Made by a program: the position numbers and the translations under genes. A stretch of DNA of 7,930 nt from Deltaproteobacteria bacterium (GTDB lineage: Bacteria; Desulfobacterota; Desulfarculia; Adiutricales; Adiutricaceae), in the NCBI GenBank assembly GCA_031269135.1, contig JAISZP010000292.1, positions 1 through 7,930 on the forward strand, written 5' to 3'. Shown here one piece after another: positions 1 through 6,151 of this stretch; the stretch's first letter is position 1; every line of letters starts with the position of its first letter. The notes beneath the pieces were generated by a model. That model searched no databases, was not told where the DNA came from, and saw only the letters and a program-made list of their open reading frames with translations.

Positions 1-129
1 GCGGTAAAACGTCAATTCGCCACAGTTGCGCTTTCCGGCGTACTCGCGTATTCGCCGCTCCTGCGCCCGAATCGCAAGTTCGTCGGCGAGTGCCGTGCGG
101 CAGTACGCCGCTGTGAGTCTTTTGTCCAT
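1..129 (-). CDS. Serine recombinase (resolvase/invertase family), N-terminal 43 residues, cut by window edge
   Basis: Seen: reading the minus strand from ATG at 129 gives 43 open codons running off the window. The start is supported by a strong Shine-Dalgarno (GGAGG, complement of 135-139) 5 nt upstream. Residues 6-30 follow the opening of the resolvase catalytic domain: an AAYCR strand, a short variable stretch, then Q23 and a helix ending in REYA. Known: in this family the catalytic serine sits two residues after the arginine (Y-x-R-V-S). Odd: here the order is Y9-C10-R11-T12-A13, so the nucleophile position is alanine. The protein may be a non-catalytic recombinase relative, or the serine may have been lost by mutation. 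The style resembles small recombinase-like genes on Firmicutes conjugative elements, which is from memory. The C-terminal part is not visible, so small resolvase and large integrase cannot be told apart. Confidence 0.75.
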   Translation of the reverse strand, partial: MDKRLTAAYCRTALADELAIRAQERRIREYAGKRNCGELTFYR

Positions 130-154
130 AGGTTCCTCCCGTAAGTTGAAACGG

Positions 155-211
155 CGGTTGTTTACGCTGCTTGCCGTGCCGTTTTGGTCTGCGGCGGCGA
201 CCAAACAACCG
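155..211 (-). promoter_or_regulatory. Mutually exclusive hairpins in the recombinase leader
   Basis: Seen on the minus-strand transcript: the segment complementary to 199-211 (CGGTTGTTTGGTC) can pair two ways. It can pair with 183-189 (7 bp, 9-nt loop), or with 155-163 (9 bp perfect, CGGTTGTTT with AAACAACCG). The two pairings share bases 203-205. The second arm covers the leader stop codon and sits 15 nt from the recombinase Shine-Dalgarno. Inference: ribosome position on the leader could decide which hairpin forms. No U-tract follows either stem, so control would be over translation rather than classical attenuation. Confidence 0.35.
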
Positions 212-233
212 AAAAAGCCGCCGCCGTAAACAC
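162..233 (-). CDS. Possible 23-residue leader peptide upstream of the recombinase
   Basis: Seen: GTG at 233 opens a 23-codon frame ending in TAA at 162-164, 32 nt before the recombinase start. The peptide begins VFTAAAFSVVW and ends TARQAA. A GGAGG (complement of 253-257) lies 19 nt upstream, too far to be ideal, so the true start may have been altered or the frame may be longer; the frame is open upstream to 389. The peptide spans the arms of competing hairpins, which fits a translated attenuator. I have an impression that similar short peptides precede recombinase-like genes on Firmicutes elements, but this is memory, not a search. It could equally be untranslated leader. Confidence 0.3.
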   Translation of the reverse strand: MFTAAAFSVVWSPPQTKTARQAA

Positions 234-302
234 CCTGTTTGCCCCGTTATCACCTCCCTCAACAGCCAAAACTCTTTGCCACAAGCGGATTGGCCGCCTA
301 TT

Positions 303-331
303 AAAAAATGGTAGTTGAAGAACTACCATTT
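303..331 (-). terminator. Rho-independent terminator, minus strand
   Basis: Seen: a perfect 11-bp stem (306-316 with 321-331) closes a 4-nt loop. Read on the minus strand it is followed by T residues (complement of 303-308), the usual form of an intrinsic terminator. On the plus strand no T-tract follows. It would stop minus-strand transcripts coming from the glycosyltransferase side before they enter the recombinase leader. Alternatively it is an attenuator for the recombinase unit. Confidence 0.6.
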
Positions 332-415
332 CAGTATAGAACAAATGATGCCTTTCAATTGGGTAAGCGAGGCGGCGTAAAGGGGACAATCTTTTTTCTC
401 GCTGGCATGAATGAG

Positions 416-445
416 CCTCCGCAAGCCGCGCGATCCTTGCGGAGG
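416..445. repeat. Hairpin with perfect 10-bp GC-rich stem
   Basis: Seen: CCTCCGCAAG at 416-425 and its exact reverse complement at 436-445, with a 10-nt loop. Neither strand carries a T-run directly after it, so it is not a standard intrinsic terminator. It lies 150 nt past the glycosyltransferase stop codon and may protect or end that transcript. A weaker fold (448-452 with 465-469, around a run of A) lies next to it. Confidence 0.55.
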
Positions 446-469
446 GTGGGCGGCAAAAAAATATCGCCC

Positions 470-571
470 TCTATTCGATCGACAATCTGGTGAGGGCGAC
501 AATTCGGAGCGATCAACAATCCGGCGCGATCAACAATCTTGCGCGGGCGACACTTTTACGCAGGCGACAAT
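470..571. repeat. Tandem array of six 17-bp units
   Basis: Seen: six head-to-tail units of exactly 17 bp, at 470-486, 487-503, 504-520, 521-537, 538-554 and 555-571. On the minus strand each starts ATTGT (AGTGT in one unit) followed by YGMYC and a GC-rich tail. The two central units differ at only two positions (ATTGTTGATCGCGCCGG and ATTGTTGATCGCTCCGA) and the outer units diverge more. The array starts 24 nt beyond the glycosyltransferase stop codon. Seventeen is not a multiple of three, and no gene covers it. Whether it is a protein-binding array or a simple minisatellite cannot be told from the sequence. Confidence 0.85.
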
Positions 572-595
572 ATTGCGCACGTAAATATTATTCGC

Positions 596-1846
596 TCACC
601 TTGCGCTCCACTGGTCGACTAAGATCTTTTTTTCGACCTCAAATATTCTGGCTTCTTCTTCGGTTTGAGCTTCCAGTTGAGAGTTGGTCAGGTTTTTTCC
701 TTCTCTTAGCCAGGTGAGCAGTCGACCGAGAAAGACGGCCGTTAGACCTGCGAGCAACGTCTTTCTTTGCGTCGTGTCGAGTCGGCGATAAGCTAAGGCG
801 CTTTCGTATACTATTTGGGACCAGTGCTGGGTGTTGACGCTTATGTCGGAGGCGGATGCGGTCGCGATTTCTTGAAATAGGGAGTCGTTTTTATTTTCAA
901 AAATTTTTTCCCAAGATGCGCTTGTCTGGCGGGTGATGGTTTTTATTTCGTTTAGAAAGATTTCAGGTGGAGAAATGTTTCTTGGAGAGATCGTTACGGG
1001 AACCAAATTAGTGCCGGTGACTGTGGTTGGACGAGAGCGATTATGCTTGAGCCACAACTCCGGGTAGGCTTCCACAAAATCGAAAAATGTGCCGGTTATG
1101 TGTTGAAAAAAAGCGCACATGGAGGGATCTACCGGACGATTCTGCCAATTGACTCTTGGAGTGGCCATAAAAGACTGACAAATGCGGGCTTTATTGGCTA
1201 TGGCCAGAAGGTTCATGGTCATTTCAGCCGCTTGGTAATTCTCGCTCTCCGGCCAGCGGTCATAGGAGAGAAAAAGATCGTTTAGTTCCCAAGAGAAAGC
1301 TCTGTCGGTATCAAAAGGGAAACGAAGTCGTCTGCCGAACAAGGCCCGAAAAAGCGGATAGGCCAAGAGGTTGGTGACAGGGGTGTCGAATTTCAGCGCA
1401 TGGTAAAATGGGACAGTTAAAGAGGCGTTGCCCGATAGGATAGGTTCGGCTAAACGACCAATCCAAGTCCTTTTGACCGAAGCCAAATCGCCGTCTAGGG
1501 CTACGATCGCCTTAGCTTTCAAGCGTTTGGCGAAGTGCAGCAGGTTGAACAAACAGTGGATCTTCAAGTTGTCGCCAGGAGGGGTGGAAAGATAGACTCT
1601 GGGAATAGGACTGGGAGAGTTGAGAAAAACATCTTTGGTATCGTCGCTGGAGTTGGCGTCGCAACAGACGATCAACCCTTTATGGTTAGGGTAGGTTTGA
1701 GTCAACCCTTCGTAAGATTTAACTAAAGGCACTTTAGTCCGATCTCCGCTGTTATATGTAAACAAACCCACGATTATATCGGCTTGTTCAATGTTGTCAG
1801 AGTTGATTAAAGTATGGATAAAGGACTTTGCCTTGGATAGGGTCAT
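596..1846 (-). CDS. GT-A fold glycosyltransferase (family 2-like, related to sugar-glycerate synthases)
   Basis: Seen: 416 residues. The N-terminal half has the GT-A plan: a nucleotide-binding strand with IVGLFTYN (25-32), a second strand ending in CCDANSSDDT (61-70), and the metal-binding DXD as ALDGDLAS (116-123, D118 and D120). A later block, YPLFRALFGRRLRFPFDTD (163-181), matches the acceptor-side region of mannosylglycerate/glucosyl-phosphoglycerate synthase-type enzymes. The C-terminal third is mostly helical and has no recognised domain. There is no signal peptide or clear membrane span, so it is probably cytoplasmic. Known: such enzymes transfer a sugar from a nucleotide sugar; donor and acceptor cannot be read from sequence. 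The ATG at 1846 is the only reasonable start, with a weak GGTG upstream and a small hairpin (1856-1872) in the leader. It stands alone, divergent from pta. Function beyond glycosyltransferase is unassigned. Confidence 0.8.
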   Translation of the reverse strand: MTLSKAKSFIHTLINSDNIEQADIIVGLFTYNSGDRTKVPLVKSYEGLTQTYPNHKGLIVCCDANSSDDTKDVFLNSPSPIPRVYLSTPPGDNLKIHCLFNLLHFAKRLKAKAIVALDGDLASVKRTWIGRLAEPILSGNASLTVPFYHALKFDTPVTNLLAYPLFRALFGRRLRFPFDTDRAFSWELNDLFLSYDRWPESENYQAAEMTMNLLAIANKARICQSFMATPRVNWQNRPVDPSMCAFFQHITGTFFDFVEAYPELWLKHNRSRPTTVTGTNLVPVTISPRNISPPEIFLNEIKTITRQTSASWEKIFENKNDSLFQEIATASASDISVNTQHWSQIVYESALAYRRLDTTQRKTLLAGLTAVFLGRLLTWLREGKNLTNSQLEAQTEEEARIFEVEKKILVDQWSAR

Positions 1847-1977
1847 TTTGGCACCGCAGAACTAAGCTCTGCAAAAGAGAGAAGGGAAATCAGCAAGCGT
1901 TTTTTAGAAAAAATGCGTACTTATGTGCATATGTGAAAAATGCAAGTAAAAAAAATAGCAAACGCACAGTTAAACAC

Positions 1978-1993
1978 TTTTTGACGTCAAAAA
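1978..1993. promoter_or_regulatory. Perfect 16-bp palindrome upstream of the glycosyltransferase
   Basis: Seen: TTTTTGACGTCAAAAA, fully self-complementary, 132 bp upstream of the glycosyltransferase start. A zero-loop palindrome of this length suits a dimeric regulator's operator better than an RNA hairpin. On either strand it also contains TTGACG, a possible -35 element, but no good -10 lies at the right spacing. Its regulator is unknown. Confidence 0.35.
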
Positions 1994-2088
1994 TGTCTAA
2001 CTAGCGGCAAAAAAAAGGAGATATTTTATAATAATAAAAGTCTATAATTCTTTTTTAGCGGCATAACCTGGTTTTTAAGACTATTTTT

Positions 2089-2235
2089 CTATATTTGCCG
2101 CAGAGAAACTAGCTTAATCAGTAGATTAACCGTCGCTGGATTTGCAATTTCCTCGGCTGTCGATTTCGCCGCCGCTTTCGTCTACAGCCCTCGATAGTCG
2201 ACCGCCGGGTTTTGGGCCGCCGTTTTTTTCGTCAA
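2089..2235 (-). pseudogene. Small broken gene with in-frame TAG, coupled to the relic upstream
   Basis: Seen: a TTG at 2235 lies 7 nt after a GGAGG and overlaps the preceding frame's TGA stop (TTGA, 2232-2235), the arrangement of translationally coupled genes. The frame encodes 17 codons, ending DYRGL. It then meets TAG at 2182-2184 and continues in phase for 30 more codons (TKAAAKSTAEEIANP, then VNLLIKLVSLRQI) to a second TAG at 2089-2091. Codon and residue make-up on both sides of the TAG is gene-like. The simplest reading is a nonsense mutation in a decaying small gene. Recoding of TAG is unlikely, because pta and the lipoprotein gene end in TAG. No family is recognised. Confidence 0.5.
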
Positions 2236-2508
2236 CGGGCGGCCTCCACTATGTCAATGCTACCATAGTTGTCGGCTGTTGTCAGCAGAAGTTCAATCAA
2301 CTCGCATTTTAGCTGGATTACGTTAAAAATGTCGTTTTTTTCGTCGGCGCTTTTGCGTAGTTTAAAGTTGTCGGCGGCTCAGCATCAAAACCGCTCCGAT
2401 TAAGAGAAAGGTCGTCAAAAAGACGCTTCTTGCCCAGACTCGAAGGTGAGGATGATGCGGCGCTGCGGCTGTCGCTTTCTGGAAGGTAGGCTGTTTAAGA
2501 AAAAAATA
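2232..2508 (-). pseudogene. 3' remnant of a membrane-protein gene, frameshifted
   Basis: Seen: two overlapping minus-strand frames with no usable start codon. The first (2362-2508) gives a basic, proline- and histidine-rich stretch (PHHPHLRVWARS), then a hydrophobic span (VFLTTFLLIGAVLML) and SRRQL before TAA. The second (2232-2378) gives KLRKSADEKNDIFNV, then a leucine-rich helix (CELIELLLTTADNYG) ending DIVEAAR. Their overlap at 2362-2378 suggests one frameshift joining them: a transmembrane helix, a positive stop-transfer RR, then a cytoplasmic tail of about 45 residues. The 5' part of the gene is gone, because AT-rich sequence with stops replaces it above 2508. Alternatively these are two adjacent genes. 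No family is recognised. Confidence 0.5.
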
Positions 2509-3004
2509 TCATACACAATTTTCTTAGGAAAATCAAACCCGTGTTTAAAAAAAGAGCTATAAACCTAAAATCCGGTTTATTGAAGATAAATATAGTTTAT
2601 GCGATATGTTGCTTTAACGATCCATTTATTTGATATAATTATGATATTGAAAATGTTATTATTTAATTATAAATTAAAAGAAAGTTATAGTTGGTATATT
2701 TGTTCTATTTTTTGTGTTTAACTTTTATTTAACTTGTGTTTAACTCGTATTTATAGGTTTATAATATTTTTTATTGTTTCATGTAGCGCTGAAAATAGAG
2801 AATATGCTGGAGATATTAATATAATTTTTACGCTAAAACATAAATATATCTATTGCTTTATTTGGCTTAAATATGCAATATAGGCTGATTTAAAAATTAA
2901 ATTGTCTTTATGTCAATGTAATATAATTATAAGTCTCATAATAAGAACTATAGACGATAATAAATAAATTTAACACTAATAAATAAAAATCAAATATATA
3001 TTTT
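2509..3004. other. AT-rich spacer without genes
   Basis: Seen: very AT-rich sequence, dense with stops in all frames, with no tRNA-like or rRNA-like segment. The only ordered element is the 11-bp-phased TTTAACT repeat at 2717-2749. It sits between two higher-GC islands that look like gene relics, so it is probably old coding sequence decayed beyond recognition, or a long divergent spacer between the glycosyltransferase and pta. Confidence 0.6.
2717..2749. repeat. Three direct repeats of TTTAACT at 11-bp period
   Basis: Seen: TTTAACT begins at 2717, 2728 and 2739, one helical turn apart. The units are TTTAACTTTTA, TTTAACTTGTG and TTTAACTCGTA, and a fourth partial TTTA follows at 2750. The longer repeat TTGTGTTTAACT occurs at 2712-2723 and 2734-2745. 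Helically phased copies put the same face of DNA toward one protein, as in iterons or cooperative operators. In sequence this AT-rich, chance is also possible. Confidence 0.45.
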
Positions 3005-3269
3005 GATCGGTTTCATCGATGCGTTTTTATGGCGATTAAGCTCTTGAACGAGTACGACTCGAAGTTATTGCGGCTGATCATCATATTCGATTTCGCTGAT
3101 TCCATCGACAAGTCAAGGCGCGGTCGCTCGCCTGAGTCGTCGCATCGTCAGGATGCTGGGCCTTTTGTCGATTTTCGAATTTGAGTTCCGATTACTCAAG
3201 GGGAAAAACTGGACATTTAGCTAAAGGTAGAGTAATATTGCGAAAAGTTATTGAGAAGCCTTCAACCAT
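3005..3269 (-). pseudogene. Higher-GC island, suspected gene relic
   Basis: Seen: base composition rises sharply between AT-rich flanks. Minus-strand frames give short gene-like stretches broken by stops, for example KIDKRPSILTMRRLRRATAP followed after a stop by LVDGISEIEYDD. Another frame reads RLDLSMESAKSNMMISRNNF. At its upstream end a 25-codon frame (3192-3269) reads VEGFSITFRNITLPLA after its ATG, faintly like the start of NuoI-type ferredoxin subunits, though too short to rely on. A plus-strand 51-codon frame (ATG at 3030) lacks a ribosome site. No frame is intact and no function is claimed. Confidence 0.25.
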
Positions 3270-3602
3270 TTTACTAGCCAAAAAAGAGAGCCTTGAAAAT
3301 CAAATACCCTAAACTGCAGGATTAATGTTACTATTTAGAGTTTTTAATTGTTTAGATATCTTTTGACGCTAAATAACTTATTTTTAAACTTTAAATAAAT
3401 ATTAAGCAATTTTCTTTGATTTATAAATCTATACTGAATTGATAGTATTATGATTGTTTTGCCTACTATCTAATTGAGACTTTATTTCTCTGTAAAAATT
3501 TATCTTCTTCTTCCTTAAATATCACTATTTTGGCCTCTGTTTGAGTGTTGACTTTTTTACAATAAAACCGCAATTAAAATTTAAAAATAATACATATCTT
3601 AG
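3270..3602. other. AT-rich upstream region of pta, no gene seen
   Basis: Seen: AT-rich and closed in all frames. An inverted repeat, GATAGTA (3441-3447) with TACTATC (3464-3470), has a 16-nt loop. TTGACT at 3548-3553 is a passable -35, but no TATAAT-like hexamer lies 16-18 nt downstream, so the pta promoter is probably here without being pinned down. Confidence 0.4.
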
Positions 3603-3636
3603 CAGTGAATATAGGGGCTATTCACATTCGTCACTG
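3603..3636 (+). promoter_or_regulatory. Inverted repeats in the pta upstream leader
   Basis: Seen: GTGAATA (3605-3611) and TATTCAC (3619-3625) form a perfect 7-bp stem around a 7-nt loop. CAGTGA (3603-3608) can instead pair with TCACTG (3631-3636). The two pairings share bases 3605-3608 and exclude each other. They lie 40-73 nt before the pta start. They may be an operator or a leader RNA switch; no known riboswitch pattern is recognised. Confidence 0.35.
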
Positions 3637-3675
3637 AGAGATATAAACAAGTCATCTAGACATTAGGAGATTTTT

Positions 3676-5298
3676 ATGGCAAAGAGCCTATTTTTAGCTT
3701 CTACCGGTGCCGCAGCTCAAAGGCCCAAAGCGACGGAGGCTTTCCTGAAATTTTGTTCCGGCAGTTGCGGAAAGCCCGGCTTTTTCAAGACCGTGGCCTC
3801 AAATCCTGAAAATTGCGATAGACTCAAAGATATCGCTTCAAAGTTGGGCCTTAGCGTGAGAGACGTCTACGGCGTTTCGGTCAAGGAAGCCGTGAATTAT
3901 CTCAACAGCGGTCGTGAAGCGAGTTTGATAGAAGAGGTTTTAAGTCGCTACAGCCAGATAGCCGCTCGCTCTGAAAACGTCCTGATTGAAGGCGCCGACC
4001 TCGAAGATGCTCAGGCTTACGTCCTTCAGGGATTAGACGGCGTTTTAGCCGCCAATTTGGCTTCTCCTGTGGTGGTGCTGAGTTCCGGAACCGCCTGTTT
4101 GGCGGCTTCCGGCGCGCGCTATTACCTCTCGCAGAAAGCTGAGGTCATTTCGGTGGTTTTATCTGGAGGCGCGACTGCGACCGAGGCCAAAGAAATCGAA
4201 CTCCTAAAAAACCTTGAGATAATCCAGGTCGATCCCGCCGAGTACGATACTCTTCCGCCGACGATCGGACCTAAGGTTCAAGGCTTCACCCCCACCGTGG
4301 TCACCCCCAAGCGCTTTGAATACGATCTTATTGAGAGAGCCCGCTCGTCGAAAAAAAGGATCGTGCTGCCGGAAGCCGACGACGATCGCATTTTGACGGC
4401 CGCCGGCGACATTTTAAGGAGAGGCTTCGCCGACTTGATTCTCTTAGGTCAGGTCGACGAAATCCACAAAAAAGGCAAAGAGTTGGGCTTGACCCACCTT
4501 GATAAAGCTCAGTTGGTGGAGATAAAGTCCGCTCCTTTCAAAAAGGATTTAGTCGACCAGTTGGTTGAATTAAGAAAGTCCAAAGGCTTGACGCCCCAAG
4601 ACGCCGACGCTCAGTTAAACGACCGCAACTGGTTCGGCACCATGATGGTCAAGGCTGGATTGGCCGACGGCATGGTTTCCGGAGCCGCCGGGACGACGGC
4701 CGCCACCATTAGGCCGGCTCTTTCAATCATCAAGACCAAACCCGGCTGTTCCATCGCCAGTTCCGTTTTTCTTATGTGCATGAGCGATCGAATCTTGGTC
4801 TTCGGCGACTGCGCCATCAACACCAACCCCACTCCCCAGCAGATAGCCGAGATAGCGATTATTTCGGCTCAAACAGCCAAGGCTTTCGGAGTGGAACCAA
4901 GGGTGGCCCTGCTTAGCTACTCTACCGGCACTTCAGGAACCGGCCCTGATGTGGACGCCGTCCACGCGGCGCGAAAAATTGCGACGGAGTCGGCTGAACA
5001 ACTCTCTCCAGGACTGGCTGTTGACGGTCCCATGCCGGTTGCTGCGGCCTTCGATCCCCGCACGGCCAAAGGCAAGATGCCGAACTCGAAAGTAGCCGGA
5101 AAAGCGACCGTTCTGATATTCCCCACCCTCAACGCAGGGAACATCGGTTATAAAGCCGTCCAGCGCACCTCCGGCGCGGTGGCGGTCGGTCCAATCATCC
5201 AGGGCCTCAATGCGCCGGTGAACGATTTGTCCCGCGGCTGCACGGTGCCTGACATCATCAACACCGTCGCCATCACCGCAGTTCAAGCTCAGGCTTAG
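3676..5298 (+). CDS. pta: Phosphate acetyltransferase (phosphotransacetylase) with reduced N-terminal domain
   Basis: Catalyses acetyl-CoA + phosphate = acetyl phosphate + CoA in the cytoplasm, normally paired with acetate kinase, which is not in this window. Seen: the catalytic PTA_PTB domain fills about residues 212-538. It has RIVLPEADDDRIL (228-240), ADGMVSGAAGTTAATIRPAL (330-349), SYSTGTSGTGPDVDA (414-428) and FPTLNAGNIGYKAVQRTSG (482-500). The active-site run NDLSRG carries S519 and R520, with D526 six residues on, matching the Ser309/Arg310/Asp316 spacing described for the Methanosarcina enzyme. Residues 1-200 resemble the P-loop (BioD-like) N-terminal domain of long Pta proteins. The Walker A is gone, however (GAAAQRPKA at 11-19 after the FLAST strand), and the central DRTGG domain is missing. 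This explains 540 residues against about 700 in E. coli-type Pta. The start is supported by AGGAG at 3665-3669, 6 nt upstream. proC follows after 25 nt. Confidence 0.95.
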   Translation: MAKSLFLASTGAAAQRPKATEAFLKFCSGSCGKPGFFKTVASNPENCDRLKDIASKLGLSVRDVYGVSVKEAVNYLNSGREASLIEEVLSRYSQIAARSENVLIEGADLEDAQAYVLQGLDGVLAANLASPVVVLSSGTACLAASGARYYLSQKAEVISVVLSGGATATEAKEIELLKNLEIIQVDPAEYDTLPPTIGPKVQGFTPTVVTPKRFEYDLIERARSSKKRIVLPEADDDRILTAAGDILRRGFADLILLGQVDEIHKKGKELGLTHLDKAQLVEIKSAPFKKDLVDQLVELRKSKGLTPQDADAQLNDRNWFGTMMVKAGLADGMVSGAAGTTAATIRPALSIIKTKPGCSIASSVFLMCMSDRILVFGDCAINTNPTPQQIAEIAIISAQTAKAFGVEPRVALLSYSTGTSGTGPDVDAVHAARKIATESAEQLSPGLAVDGPMPVAAAFDPRTAKGKMPNSKVAGKATVLIFPTLNAGNIGYKAVQRTSGAVAVGPIIQGLNAPVNDLSRGCTVPDIINTVAITAVQAQA

Positions 5299-5323
5299 AA
5301 AGAAGGGGCGGGGAATTTACAGT

Positions 5324-6151
5324 ATGACCAAGATCGATATAGGTTTTCTTGGTTACGGTCGTATGGCCCAAGCCATCAGCGAAGGTCTTGATCGAACCAA
5401 AAGAATGCCGTACAGTAGTCAAGCGGCCAGCGACATAGCTGCCCAGCAGCTGGCCGCCTTGGCCGCTCAGAGAAACATCAAGGCGGCTGACGACAACCAG
5501 CAGGTCGTCGACCTTGCCCCAGTGGTCGTGGTGGCGGTCAAACCCCATCAGGTCAAGGAGGCGCTGAGCAAGATCAAAGAGACGATCTCGTCGAATCCCA
5601 AAGCCTATCAGGAAAAGCTGTTTATTTCCATCGCGGCTGGGGTGAGATTGTCTGTTTTGGCCGAGTGCTTAGGGCCTAAAGTGCACTTGGTTAGAGTCAT
5701 TCCAAACCTTCCAGCCTTGGTGGGGCAGGGGATGACCCTGTTATGCGCCCCGCCGCAGACGCCCCAGGAGCATATAGAAACGGCCAAATCCGTCTTTGAA
5801 GCCGTAGGCTCGGTGATGGTCCTCGACGAGTCGAAGTTCGACGTGGGAACCGCCGTCAGCGGCTCTGGACCAGCTTATTTCTTTCTGGTCATGGAAGCTA
5901 TGATTCGCGGGGCCGTCAGGCTGGGCATAACTTGGGACGACGCCAGAGAATTGGTCTTCAAGGTCGCGCTAGGTTCCGCTCTTACGGCTCTTGCTCGTCC
6001 GGACTTGGCTCTGGCCGATTTAAGAGACCAGGTGACCTCTCCCGGCGGCTCCACCGCCGAGGCCTTGTACGAATTGGAAAATGGCTCCCTGACGGCTTTG
6101 TTTCACAAGGCTTTGCAAGCTGCTTCCGAAAAGAACAGCAAACTGGCCTGA
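5324..6151 (+). CDS. proC: Pyrroline-5-carboxylate reductase
   Basis: Last step of proline synthesis: reduces 1-pyrroline-5-carboxylate to L-proline with NAD(P)H in the cytoplasm. Seen: 275 residues, the usual length. The N-terminal Rossmann fold opens with IGFLGYGRMAQAI (6-18), giving G7-x2-G10-x-G12. The AVKPHQV turn (71-77) and ISIAAGV (101-107) follow. RVIPNLPALVGQG (124-136) is the family block usually written R-x-M-P-N-T-P, here with Leu for Thr. The dimerisation half holds AVSGSGPAYFF (177-187) and the P5CR signature DLRDQVTSPGGSTAEAL (232-248). The ATG follows pta by 25 nt with a G-rich ribosome site (GGGG, 5310-5313), so it is likely co-transcribed with pta; the link is physical, not a known pathway pairing. 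No proA or proB is in view. The 18-bp-stem hairpin at 6191-6230 may mark the transcript end. Confidence 0.95.
   Translation: MTKIDIGFLGYGRMAQAISEGLDRTKRMPYSSQAASDIAAQQLAALAAQRNIKAADDNQQVVDLAPVVVVAVKPHQVKEALSKIKETISSNPKAYQEKLFISIAAGVRLSVLAECLGPKVHLVRVIPNLPALVGQGMTLLCAPPQTPQEHIETAKSVFEAVGSVMVLDESKFDVGTAVSGSGPAYFFLVMEAMIRGAVRLGITWDDARELVFKVALGSALTALARPDLALADLRDQVTSPGGSTAEALYELENGSLTALFHKALQAASEKNSKLA

Noticed and set aside
470..571. CRISPR array
   Set aside because: The units are contiguous at 17 bp with no unique spacers.
26..717. Plus-strand frames over the left 700 bases
   Set aside because: They are antisense to the recombinase, the leader and the glycosyltransferase, or run through the tandem array. 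No ribosome site or recognisable sequence was found.
2016..2040. Plus-strand Shine-Dalgarno-like AAGGAG followed by ATAATAATA
   Set aside because: No start codon or open frame follows at a usable distance.
3548..3580. Sigma-70 promoter for pta from TTGACT
   Set aside because: The nearest TATAAT-like hexamer (TAAAAT at 3575-3580) would need a 21-bp spacer, so it is not called.
1847..3675. tRNA or rRNA gene in the long spacer
   Set aside because: No cloverleaf pairing, no GGTTCGAATCC-like T-arm and no rRNA-like block was found on either strand by eye.
4611..5286. Several long minus-strand open frames inside pta
   Set aside because: They lie opposite a strongly supported catalytic domain; their length follows from the codon make-up of pta on the other strand.
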